Positions 26,819 to 33,954 of a stretch of DNA of 42,148 nucleotides are shown one piece after another. Within the stretch, counting starts at the first letter, position 1. Every line of letters starts with the position of its first letter. Below the pieces are notes generated by a model. The model did not search any database, was not told the DNA's origin, and saw only the letters and a program-made list of their open reading frames with translations. The position numbers were made by a program, and so were the translations under genes. Source of the stretch: Bacilli bacterium (GTDB lineage Bacteria > Bacillota_I > Bacilli_A > RF39 > UBA660); contig JAGBAW010000011.1 of NCBI GenBank assembly GCA_017938725.1, forward strand, positions 1 to 42,148. The letters run 5' to 3'.

Positions 26819-27373
26819 ATGCCAACATGGGCAATAGTAGTTCTTGTTATTATAGTACTTATTATATTATGGGCAATAGGTGTGCAAAATTCTTTAGTTA
26901 AGAAGAAAATGCTTGCGGAAAATGCATTTGCGGATATTGATGTACAATTAGTTAAAAGATATGATCTTATTCCAAATATAGTAAATACCGTAAAAGGATA
27001 TGCAAAACATGAGAAAGAAACTTTAGAAGGGGTAATTAATGCTAGAAATAAAGCTGTTAATGCACAAGGCGTTAATGATAAAATAGATGCTGATAATCAA
27101 GTTACACAAGCAATAAGTAGATTATTTGCATTAACAGAAAGTTATCCAGAATTAAAATCTAATATGAATTTTCTAAATTTGCAAAGTGATTTAAAATCAG
27201 TTGAAGCTGAACTTGCTGGAGCTAGAAAATATTATAATGCAGCAGCTAGAAATTATAATTATGCAATTAGGGTTATACCTGCATGTATAGTAGCTAAATT
27301 ATTCCATCATAAGGATATGGAAATGTTTAAGGCAGAAGAAGAACAAAGAAAAAATGTAAAAGTTGAATTTTAA
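26819..27373 (+). CDS. lemA: LemA family membrane protein
   Basis: 184 aa. One N-terminal membrane helix (about residues 4-22) followed by the LemA helical core: NSLVKKKMLAENAFADIDVQLVKRYDLIPNIVNTVKGYAKHE, ARNKAV and EAELAGARKYYNAAARNYNYAI. LemA is a conserved anchored helical-bundle protein of unclear function, often beside a DUF2207/TPM-type protein as here (14-nt gap), which suggests a shared membrane complex. Confidence 0.95.
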   Translation: MPTWAIVVLVIIVLIILWAIGVQNSLVKKKMLAENAFADIDVQLVKRYDLIPNIVNTVKGYAKHEKETLEGVINARNKAVNAQGVNDKIDADNQVTQAISRLFALTESYPELKSNMNFLNLQSDLKSVEAELAGARKYYNAAARNYNYAIRVIPACIVAKLFHHKDMEMFKAEEEQRKNVKVEF

Positions 27374-27387
27374 ACTAGGAGGAAGAT

Positions 27388-29130
27388 ATGAAAAAGAATA
27401 AGATTAGTTTACTTTTTATATCTTTTTTTCTGTTTTTTGCTTTACCGTTTAGTGTAAAGGCAGATGATGGATATATAATAGAAAAATATGATGTTGATAT
27501 AAAGGTAAACGAAAATAATGTACTTAATATTACTGAAACAATAGATGCTAATTTTATACTTGAAAGTCATGGCATAAAGAGGCAAATACCTATAAAAAAT
27601 AAATATTCTAGAAAAGATTTTGATGTTGAAACAAAAGCAAAAATAAATAATATTAGTATAAATGAAACTTATACAAAATATAAAGAAAATGGCAATCTAA
27701 TATTGAAAATAGGAGACGCTTATACAACAATTACAGGAAAAAAACAATATATAATTAAATATGATTATGATATTGGAGATGATAATGTAGATGACTTTGA
27801 TGATTTATATTTTAATATAATAGGAACAGAATGGACTACACAAATAGAGGATGTTACATTCAAAATAGAAATGCCAAAGGAATTTGATGAAACACTCGTA
27901 AATTTTACAGTAGGTTATTATGGATCAACATATTATGAGGATGTAGATTATATAGTAAATGGTAATGTAATTACTGGTTATATAAAAAAAGATCCATATA
28001 CTTTGCATGCACTAAGTGCAAAGGAAGGACTAACTGTTAGAATTGAACTTCCTGAAGGATATTTTAAAGGAGAGAGAAAAGTATTTGATCCTACTATATT
28101 AATTATAAGTAGTGTATCATTATTAAATATTTTATTAACCATTATAGGAATAAATCTTTTTAAGAAATATAGTTATAGAAAAAAAGAACTATTAGTACCA
28201 GAATATATTGTTCCTGATGATTTACCTCCAGCTGAAATAGGGTATTTATATGATGGAAGAACAAGGAGTAATCATATTGTATCTTTAATAATTTATTTAG
28301 CAAATAAAGGATATTTACAAATAAATGATGAAGGTAAAAATAAATTCTCTTTGAAAAAAATTAGTGAAATAAATGATAATGAACCAGAATATATTAAAAC
28401 TACATTTAATGGTTTATTTAAAAGGGTAAATTCAGAAGGTGTTGTAAAAAAATCTGATTTATCTGAAAAGTTTTATACAACACTACAGACAGCTCTTATA
28501 AAATTATCAAAAACACATAAAATATATAATAGTTCCCATATATGGTGTTTACTATTTTATATTCTTATGATAGTACTACCTAAATGTCTAGAAATATTTT
28601 TATTACCACTTACAACATATAGATTAAAATATAATTACATGATATTTTTTATAATTTATATAATAGTATCATCTATAAGTTTAATTTTAGCAATTATATT
28701 TATAATTAATAATAAAAAAAGAGCAGATGACGCAACTAAATATTACAATAAAATTAGAGGATTTAAAAACTATATGGAATTTGTTGAAAAAGATAAACTT
28801 GAAATGTTAGTTTTAGAAAATCCTAATTACTTTTATGATATTTTACCTTATGCTTATGTTCTTGGGGTATCTGATAAGTGGAGTAAAAAATTTGAATCTA
28901 TTGCAGTTTCCCCTCCATCATGGTATACAGGTACAATGTATATGCCATCAACAGGTAAATTTAATTCATCCTTATTTAATTCATCCCTAGTTAAGACGTT
29001 ATCATCTACAAGTAAAACAATGAGCTCAAGACCATATGAATCAAGTGGTACATCAGGCGGAGGAAGTTTCTCAGGTGGTGGCGGATTCTCCGGTGGCGGA
29101 GGAGGAGGCGGCGGCGGTAGTCGCTGGTAA
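27388..29130 (+). CDS. DUF2207 family membrane protein
   Basis: 580 aa. A signal peptide (residues 1-25, ending FSVKAD) leads an extracellular beta-rich DUF2207 domain (about 26-225, IEKYDVDIKVNENNVLNITET...IKRQIPI). A membrane segment follows at about 232-255, then a cytoplasmic part, two more helices at about 385-440, and a C-terminal tail ending in a long Gly run and SRW. That Gly-rich ending is typical of the family. It is the second gene of the lemA unit. Its biochemical role is unknown. Confidence 0.88.
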   Translation: MKKNKISLLFISFFLFFALPFSVKADDGYIIEKYDVDIKVNENNVLNITETIDANFILESHGIKRQIPIKNKYSRKDFDVETKAKINNISINETYTKYKENGNLILKIGDAYTTITGKKQYIIKYDYDIGDDNVDDFDDLYFNIIGTEWTTQIEDVTFKIEMPKEFDETLVNFTVGYYGSTYYEDVDYIVNGNVITGYIKKDPYTLHALSAKEGLTVRIELPEGYFKGERKVFDPTILIISSVSLLNILLTIIGINLFKKYSYRKKELLVPEYIVPDDLPPAEIGYLYDGRTRSNHIVSLIIYLANKGYLQINDEGKNKFSLKKISEINDNEPEYIKTTFNGLFKRVNSEGVVKKSDLSEKFYTTLQTALIKLSKTHKIYNSSHIWCLLFYILMIVLPKCLEIFLLPLTTYRLKYNYMIFFIIYIIVSSISLILAIIFIINNKKRADDATKYYNKIRGFKNYMEFVEKDKLEMLVLENPNYFYDILPYAYVLGVSDKWSKKFESIAVSPPSWYTGTMYMPSTGKFNSSLFNSSLVKTLSSTSKTMSSRPYESSGTSGGGSFSGGGGFSGGGGGGGGGSRW

Positions 29131-29184
29131 CAAATAAACTGTAAATTTTAATAATTTTAGGCATATATTATACTAGGTGGTTAT

Positions 29185-29547
29185 ATGTCTAAGAAAGAGG
29201 AATTTAAATTATTTGTTAAAGATCATCCACAGTTAATAAGATTTGTTAAAACAGGCGAAATGACATGGCAAAAATTTTTTGAAGTATATTCTCTATATGG
29301 AAATGATCAAGGAGTATGGGATAAATATTTTAAAACTGATGAAGATAATTCTTCTTCAGAAACAAAGGAAAGTATATCGGTATCTGATTTGATAGAAATG
29401 GTAAAAAAAGTAGATCTTAATAGTGTTCAAAAAAATATTACTAACATAAATAAAGCACTCGCACTTGTTCAATCTTTAATTACGAAGGAAGAAGTGCCTC
29501 AAGATACTTATACGCCAAGGCCATTATATAAGAAGTTTGAAGATTAA
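29185..29547 (+). CDS. ylbD: YlbD-family putative spore coat protein
   Basis: 120 aa. The N-terminal half (EEFKLFVKDHPQLIRFVKTGEMTWQKFFEVYSLYG...WDKYF) matches the B. subtilis YlbD coat-protein family (PF14071). It opens a block in B. subtilis order (ylbD-ylbE-ylbF, then rsmD/ylbH). The stop overlaps the ylbE ATG by 1 nt (TAATG). AGGTGG precedes the ATG. Family naming comes from spore-coat proteomics; the molecular role is unknown. Confidence 0.82.
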   Translation: MSKKEEFKLFVKDHPQLIRFVKTGEMTWQKFFEVYSLYGNDQGVWDKYFKTDEDNSSSETKESISVSDLIEMVKKVDLNSVQKNITNINKALALVQSLITKEEVPQDTYTPRPLYKKFED

Positions 29548-29768
29548 TGAGATTAGATATCCAGTTCAAAATTAAAAATGATCCCATGTTACAGAAATTT
29601 GTAAGAGAAAATTCATATTGGTATAAGAATCTAAATAGAAATCCGGATTCAATAAACTATTTAATAAGAGATATGAAAGAAAAATATAAATTAACAACAT
29701 CTGATAAAATAAATAATTTATCAGAAAAATTAGATTTAATAAGAACATTTATGAATGTATTAAAATAA
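29547..29768 (+). CDS. ylbE: YlbE-like protein
   Basis: 73 aa. It matches YlbE-like proteins: a start like PMLQKFVRENSYWYKNLNRNP followed by a helical tail. It is translationally coupled to ylbD by a TAATG overlap and followed by ylbF after 10 nt. Function unknown. Position within the conserved ylb block is the strongest support. Confidence 0.78.
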   Translation: MRLDIQFKIKNDPMLQKFVRENSYWYKNLNRNPDSINYLIRDMKEKYKLTTSDKINNLSEKLDLIRTFMNVLK

Positions 29769-29778
29769 AGGAAAATAT

Positions 29779-30048
29779 ATGAAAGAAAAAACTAAGTTTA
29801 TAGTGCAAAAAATAGATAAAACAGACGAAGTAAAAAGATTAAAAATATTAAGAGAAAAACTTAATAATAATGATTATTATTTAAATTTAATGAATAGTAT
29901 TGTAAAAGAAGGAACATCAGATAATATTATTGATATGAGAAAAAAACTTTTTGCAATTCCTGAACTTAAGGAATATTTAAAATTGCAAAATCAATTAAGA
30001 CTATTATCTATTAGTATAAATAATATAATTATAAGTGTATTAAATTAA
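29779..30048 (+). CDS. ylbF: YlbF/YmcA family protein
   Basis: 89 aa, shorter than B. subtilis YlbF (about 149). Predicted all-helical; the region KRLKILREKLNNNDYYLNLMNSI and a downstream ELKEYLKLQNQLRLLSISINNII match the DUF964/YlbF arrangement by pattern and position. In Bacillus YlbF joins YmcA and YaaT in the Y-complex that guides RNase Y. The truncated length makes function less certain. Ends before a strong terminator. Confidence 0.65.
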   Translation: MKEKTKFIVQKIDKTDEVKRLKILREKLNNNDYYLNLMNSIVKEGTSDNIIDMRKKLFAIPELKEYLKLQNQLRLLSISINNIIISVLN

Positions 30049-30060
30049 AAAAATAATTTA

Positions 30061-30086
30061 AACTACTTGAGAAAGTAGTTTTTTTT
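30061..30086 (+). terminator. Terminator of ylbD-ylbE-ylbF with a GAGA loop
   Basis: AACTACTT (30061-30068) pairs with AAGTAGTT (30073-30080) around a GNRA-type GAGA loop, followed by T6. The loop contains the -35 box for rsmD. Confidence 0.9.
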
Positions 30087-30095
30087 CTGTATACT
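30067..30095 (+). promoter_or_regulatory. rsmD promoter running through the ylbF terminator
   Basis: TTGAGA (30067-30072) straddles the terminator loop; 17 nt later is TATACT (30090-30095). GGTGA, the Shine-Dalgarno of rsmD, begins exactly 6 nt after the -10, so the leader is about 10 nt. Confidence 0.72.
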
Positions 30096-30111
30096 TAAAT
30101 TGGTGAATAGT

Positions 30112-30657
30112 ATGAGAATAATTAGTGGATTTTTAAGGGGTAGAGAAATAAAAGGTTATACAATAGATGGTACAAGACCTACAATGGATAGGGTAAAAGA
30201 GTCTATGTTTGCGATTATCCAAGATTATATAAAAGATAGTGTATGCCTTGATTTATTTGCAGGTACAGGTAACCTTGGAATAGAAGCAATTAGCAATGGA
30301 GCAAAAAAATGCTACTTTGTTGATAAAAACAAAATTGCAACAAAAATAATTAAAGATAATATTAATAAATTTGAAATACAAGATAAATGTGAAGTAATAA
30401 ATAAAGATTATTTAGATGCACTTGATTACTTTAAGGAAAACAGGATAAAATTTAATATCGTATTTTTAGATCCCCCATACGAGAATCATGTAATTACTGA
30501 AATCTTTAAAGTTTTATATAGAAGAAGACTATTAAAAAGAGATGCTATTGTAGTATGTGAATATCTAGATGAGGATATAGAAACTGAATATTTTGAGGTA
30601 GAAAAATCAAAAAATTATGGTTATAAAAAGGTTGGAATATATGTACCAAAAAAGTAA
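30112..30657 (+). CDS. rsmD: 16S rRNA (guanine966-N2)-methyltransferase RsmD
   Basis: 181 aa (B. subtilis ylbH). The start MRIISGFLRGREI, then TRPTMDRVKESMF, the SAM site DLFAGTGNLGIEAISNGA (about residues 46-63) and the catalytic DPPY (in FLDPPYENH, about 118-121) identify the enzyme. I chose the ATG at 30112 (GGTGA at 30102-30106) over the TTG at 30100. The ylbG gene normally before it and coaD normally after it are missing. Confidence 0.95.
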   Translation: MRIISGFLRGREIKGYTIDGTRPTMDRVKESMFAIIQDYIKDSVCLDLFAGTGNLGIEAISNGAKKCYFVDKNKIATKIIKDNINKFEIQDKCEVINKDYLDALDYFKENRIKFNIVFLDPPYENHVITEIFKVLYRRRLLKRDAIVVCEYLDEDIETEYFEVEKSKNYGYKKVGIYVPKK

Positions 30658-30702
30658 ATAATAAAATTAACTGTAAAATTTATGTAATTTTAAGCATGAA
30701 TA

Positions 30703-30731
30703 TTGACTACTGGATACTTAAATGATATTAT
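30703..30731 (+). promoter_or_regulatory. Strong promoter of the pilin-like gene
   Basis: TTGACT (30703-30708), 17 nt, TATTAT (30726-30731) preceded by TGA (extended -10). Leader of about 24 nt with TAGGAGGAA. Confidence 0.8.
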
Positions 30732-30761
30732 GTAAATAGGGTAGTATAGGAGGAATAAGTT

Positions 30762-31205
30762 ATGAAAACTATAAATAAAAAAGGGTTCACATTAATAGAG
30801 TTATTAGCAGTTATTGTAATACTCGCAGTTATTATGGTTATTGCGGTACCAAATATTTTAAATGTTATTGATAGTACAAAGAAAAGTGCTTGGGAAAGTA
30901 ATGTTAAATTAATAGAAGAAGCAATTGAATTAAATAATGCTATCGCAGGTACAAATGGAGTAAATAGATTTGACTATAACGCTACTTGTACATCTAGCGC
31001 CGAAACATATGGTAAGGATATAACTACAGCTATAAAGTCAATTGTTGATATTTCTGATACTGTAGTAAAATGCCCTGCTGATGAAAGTGGAGTTAATGGT
31101 GGACAACTAATTATAGAACCTTCATCAGATGGTCAATTTAAAGGACAATCATCTTACACTATAGCTTGTACATCATCTAGTTGTAGTTCTACAAAGAATG
31201 AGTAA
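30762..31205 (+). CDS. Type IV pilin-like prepilin
   Basis: 147 aa. Short basic leader MKTINKKG, then the class-III prepilin signature GFTLIELLAVIVILAVIMVIAVPNIL with Glu at +5, to be cut by prepilin peptidase after Gly8. The head domain has four Cys (about residues 76-147), likely two disulfides. It is a monocistronic gene with a strong promoter and strong terminator, and no assembly ATPase or peptidase gene nearby, so it could be a free pilin or a ComGC-like pseudopilin. Confidence 0.9.
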   Translation: MKTINKKGFTLIELLAVIVILAVIMVIAVPNILNVIDSTKKSAWESNVKLIEEAIELNNAIAGTNGVNRFDYNATCTSSAETYGKDITTAIKSIVDISDTVVKCPADESGVNGGQLIIEPSSDGQFKGQSSYTIACTSSSCSSTKNE

Positions 31206-31215
31206 TAGTTTTAAT

Positions 31216-31243
31216 AAAGTACTTTGAAAAAAGTACTTTTTTT
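31216..31243 (+). terminator. Terminator of the pilin-like gene with a GAAA loop
   Basis: AAAGTACTTT (31216-31225) pairs with AAAGTACTTT (31230-31239) around GAAA, ending in T7. The loop contains the -35 box for nfo. Confidence 0.9.
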
Positions 31244-31251
31244 GATATAAT
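31224..31251 (+). promoter_or_regulatory. nfo promoter running through the pilin terminator
   Basis: TTGAAA (31224-31229) straddles the terminator loop; 16 nt later is TATAAT (31246-31251) preceded by TGA. GGTGA begins 6 nt after the -10. Confidence 0.72.
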
Positions 31252-31268
31252 TTACTTGGTGATAGTTA

Positions 31269-32165
31269 ATGTTAATAATAGGATCTCATGTATCATTTAA
31301 TAAAAATGAACAATTACTTGGTAGCGTAAAAGAGGCACTTGGTTATGGAAGTAATACATTTATGTTTTATACAGGTGCTCCTCAAAATACTAATAGAAGT
31401 GATATAAATGAAAGTTTAATAAAAGAAGCAGATAAGTTGATGAAAGAAAATGGCATAGATAAAAATAAAGTAATAGTACATGCTCCATATATAATTAATC
31501 TTGCTAATGATTCAAAGAGTTATGATTTTTCAATAAATTTTTTAAAACAAGAGATAGATAGATGTGCTAAATTAGGTATTAAAAATATAGTCCTTCATCC
31601 AGGTTCTCATGTTGGGCTTGGTGAATTAAAAGGGTTAGATAATATTGTTTTTGCCCTTAAGGAAATATTAAAAGATGATAAGGGTGTAAAAATATTACTT
31701 GAGACAATGGCAGGAAAAGGTAGTGAACTTGGTAAAACAACTGATGAACTTAAATATATTATAGATAATGTTAATAGATGTAATTTGGGTGTATGTCTAG
31801 ATACCTGTCATCTTCATGATTCTGGAGTGGATTTAAATAACTTTGAAGAATACTTAAAAGAGTTTAATGAAAAGATTGGTATTGATAAAATAGGATGTAT
31901 ACACGTTAATGATAGTATGAACGGTATATCATCACATAAAGACAGACATGCCAATATTGGGTTTGGTAATATTGGATTTGATACACTTATTAATATTATT
32001 TATAATCCATTATTTGAAGATATCCCAAAGATACTTGAAACTCCATATGTGACAAAGATGGATGATTCAAAGGAAAGAGTATATGCTCCATATAAGTCTG
32101 AAATAGATATGATTAAAAATAAAAAATTTAATTCAAATATGATAAATGAACTAAGAGTTAATTAA
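31269..32165 (+). CDS. nfo: Endonuclease IV (AP endonuclease)
   Basis: 298 aa, a TIM-barrel enzyme that cuts at abasic sites in base excision repair. Zinc ligands sit in the family motifs VHAPYIINLAN, LHPGSH, LETMAGKG, CLDTCHLHDSG, HVNDSM and DRHANIGFGNIG. Length and start (LIIGSHVSF) are normal. GGTGA lies 6 nt before the ATG; the leader is very short. Confidence 0.97.
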   Translation: MLIIGSHVSFNKNEQLLGSVKEALGYGSNTFMFYTGAPQNTNRSDINESLIKEADKLMKENGIDKNKVIVHAPYIINLANDSKSYDFSINFLKQEIDRCAKLGIKNIVLHPGSHVGLGELKGLDNIVFALKEILKDDKGVKILLETMAGKGSELGKTTDELKYIIDNVNRCNLGVCLDTCHLHDSGVDLNNFEEYLKEFNEKIGIDKIGCIHVNDSMNGISSHKDRHANIGFGNIGFDTLINIIYNPLFEDIPKILETPYVTKMDDSKERVYAPYKSEIDMIKNKKFNSNMINELRVN

Positions 32166-32170
32166 TTTGT

Positions 32171-32199
32171 AAAGAATAGTGTAAACTATTCTTTTTTTT
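32171..32199 (+). terminator. Terminator of nfo with a GTAA loop
   Basis: AAAGAATAGT (32171-32180) pairs with ACTATTCTTT (32185-32194) around GTAA, with a T8 run. Confidence 0.9.
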
Positions 32200-32219
32200 G
32201 TATTTTTTTGTAATATGTA

Positions 32220-32248
32220 TGGACATATAAAAAACTAAATAGTATAAT
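32220..32248 (+). promoter_or_regulatory. Promoter of the dcw cluster
   Basis: TGGACA (32220-32225), 17 nt, TATAAT (32243-32248). Transcription would start near 32255, just ahead of the MraZ boxes. Confidence 0.75.
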
Positions 32249-32260
32249 AATGTTAATCAG

Positions 32261-32285
32261 TGGGACAAAGTGGATGATTGTGGGG
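32261..32285 (+). promoter_or_regulatory. MraZ operator boxes
   Basis: TGGGA (32261), TGGAT (32271) and TGGGG (32281) recur with an exact 10-bp period, one helical turn, ahead of mraZ. MraZ proteins bind direct TGGG-type repeats with 5-nt spacers, and in Mollicutes AAAGTG-type repeats; AAAGTGG is also present at 32267-32273. Autorepression of the cluster is the likely role. Confidence 0.75.
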
Positions 32286-32292
32286 GATGTAT

Positions 32293-32721
32293 ATGATGAT
32301 GGGTGAGTATCATCATAATATTGATGAAAAGGGAAGATTAATAATTCCATCAAAGTTTAGGTTTGAACTTGGTGAGAAATTTGTAATAACAAGAGGTATT
32401 GAGGAGTGTTTATTTGTTTATTCTATTGAAGAGTGGAATAAGATAATAAACAAATTAAGAGAACTTCCTTTTACAAATAAAGATGCCCGTACGTTCATGA
32501 GAATGTTTTTATCTGGTGCCGCTGAATGTGAACTCGATAAAAATGGTAGAGTCAATATAGCAAGTACACTTGCAAATTATGCCCATTTGGAAAAAGAATG
32601 TGTAATAGTAGGTGTAAACGATAGACTTGAAATATGGTCTAAAAATAAATTTGAAGACTTCTTTAATAATAATATTGAAAACTTTAGTGATATAGCGGAG
32701 AATCTATTCAGTGCATGTTAG
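32293..32721 (+). CDS. mraZ: Transcriptional regulator MraZ
   Basis: 142 aa. Two SpoVT/AbrB-like halves: [20 protein letters not shown] and [26 protein letters not shown]. The second matches B. subtilis MraZ nearly word for word. It represses its own division-wall cluster. I chose the first of three adjacent ATGs (32293), 6 nt after GGGGG; Bacillus MraZ starts MFMGEY, so 32296 is equally possible. It overlaps rsmH by 11 nt. Confidence 0.95.
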   Translation: MMMGEYHHNIDEKGRLIIPSKFRFELGEKFVITRGIEECLFVYSIEEWNKIINKLRELPFTNKDARTFMRMFLSGAAECELDKNGRVNIASTLANYAHLEKECVIVGVNDRLEIWSKNKFEDFFNNNIENFSDIAENLFSAC

Positions 32722-33625
32722 TGTATTACTTAATGAATCAATAGAAAATTTAAATATTAAAGAAGATGGTATATATGTTGATTGTACTTTAGGTTATGCA
32801 GGTCACAGTAAAGAAATATTAAAAAGAATAAAAGAGGGAAAATTATTCGCCTTTGATCAAGATGGGGAAGCTATCAAATATAGTAAAAAGATTCTTGATC
32901 AAACAAATGGTAATTATGAAATTATTAATAGTAATTTTGCATTTATAAAAACTGAATTAAATAAAAGAGGAATTAACAAAGTTGATGGTATTTTATTTGA
33001 TTTAGGTGTTTCAAGTGTGCAACTTGATTCAGCAGAGAGGGGATTTAGTTATCATAAAGATGCTAAACTTGATATGAGAATGGATTTAAATAGTCCACTT
33101 AGTGCCTATGAAGTTGTTAATAATTATTCATATGAAGAATTAACAAAAATATTTTATGAGTATGGTGAGGAAAAATATTCAAAGCAAATAGCAAAAGCTA
33201 TAGTTAAAGAAAGAGAAAGTAAAAAAATAGAGACAACACTTGAGCTTGCTGAAATAATAAAGAAAAGTGTTCCAGAAAAATATAGAAGAAATTCCCATCC
33301 TGCAAGAAAGGTATTTCAGGCAATAAGAATAGAAGTAAATAAGGAACTTGAAGTATTTGAAAAGGCTTTAAATGATTCAATAGATTTACTTAATAGCGGT
33401 GGAAGAATATGTGTAATTACGTTCCATTCATTAGAAGATAGAATATGCAAATTAAAATTCAAAAAAGAAAGTGAAATAAATAGTTTTTATAAAGGTTTAC
33501 CAGAAATACCATCTGAATATAAGCCTAAAATAAAATTAATAAAGAAAATAAAACCTAGCATGGATGAACTTGAAAATAATAATAGATCAAGGAGTGCTAT
33601 ACTTAGGGTTGCAGAAAAATTATAA
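32711..33625 (+). CDS. rsmH: 16S rRNA (cytosine1402-N4)-methyltransferase RsmH
   Basis: 304 aa (MraW). It begins [13 protein letters not shown] from a GTG at 32711, matching the start of Bacillus RsmH. SAM-site segments are [16 protein letters not shown] and [14 protein letters not shown]; the C-terminal part has [25 protein letters not shown] and [11 protein letters not shown]. It lies in the standard position after mraZ and is probably translationally coupled to it. Confidence 0.97.
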   Translation: MHVSVLLNESIENLNIKEDGIYVDCTLGYAGHSKEILKRIKEGKLFAFDQDGEAIKYSKKILDQTNGNYEIINSNFAFIKTELNKRGINKVDGILFDLGVSSVQLDSAERGFSYHKDAKLDMRMDLNSPLSAYEVVNNYSYEELTKIFYEYGEEKYSKQIAKAIVKERESKKIETTLELAEIIKKSVPEKYRRNSHPARKVFQAIRIEVNKELEVFEKALNDSIDLLNSGGRICVITFHSLEDRICKLKFKKESEINSFYKGLPEIPSEYKPKIKLIKKIKPSMDELENNNRSRSAILRVAEKL

Positions 33626-33637
33626 AGGGTGATTTAA

Positions 33638-33940
33638 ATGAAGAAGAATAAAAAGAAAAATACGGCAAAACTTCAAAAATTTGAGAAAAAATATACTTTG
33701 GTTGGAACGGTTGCATTATTATGTTTATGGATTGTAAGTTTCTTTGCAAAGATATCTTTATCCTCAATAAATGTTGAGGTTGAAAGACTAGATAAAGAGG
33801 TATCGAAACAAGAAAAAACTAATCAAAGTCTTGTTATGAAAGTAAATGAGCTTGCATCTTTAGAAAACATACAAGCAGTTGCAAGTTCAGAAGGATTAGC
33901 GTATAATAATAGCAATATAGTAATAGTTAATAATCAATAA
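33638..33940 (+). CDS. ftsL: FtsL-like cell division protein
   Basis: 100 aa. A basic cytoplasmic tail (1-22, KKNKKKN), one membrane helix (about 23-42) and an outer leucine-zipper-like coiled coil (about 45-75, VEVERLDKEVSKQEKTNQSLVMKVNEL). Sequence is poorly conserved in this family; the topology, size and place between rsmH and the septal PBP make FtsL the best call. It should work with DivIC in activating septal synthesis. Confidence 0.85.
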   Translation: MKKNKKKNTAKLQKFEKKYTLVGTVALLCLWIVSFFAKISLSSINVEVERLDKEVSKQEKTNQSLVMKVNELASLENIQAVASSEGLAYNNSNIVIVNNQ

Positions 33941-33954
33941 AGGATGTGCTTAAA

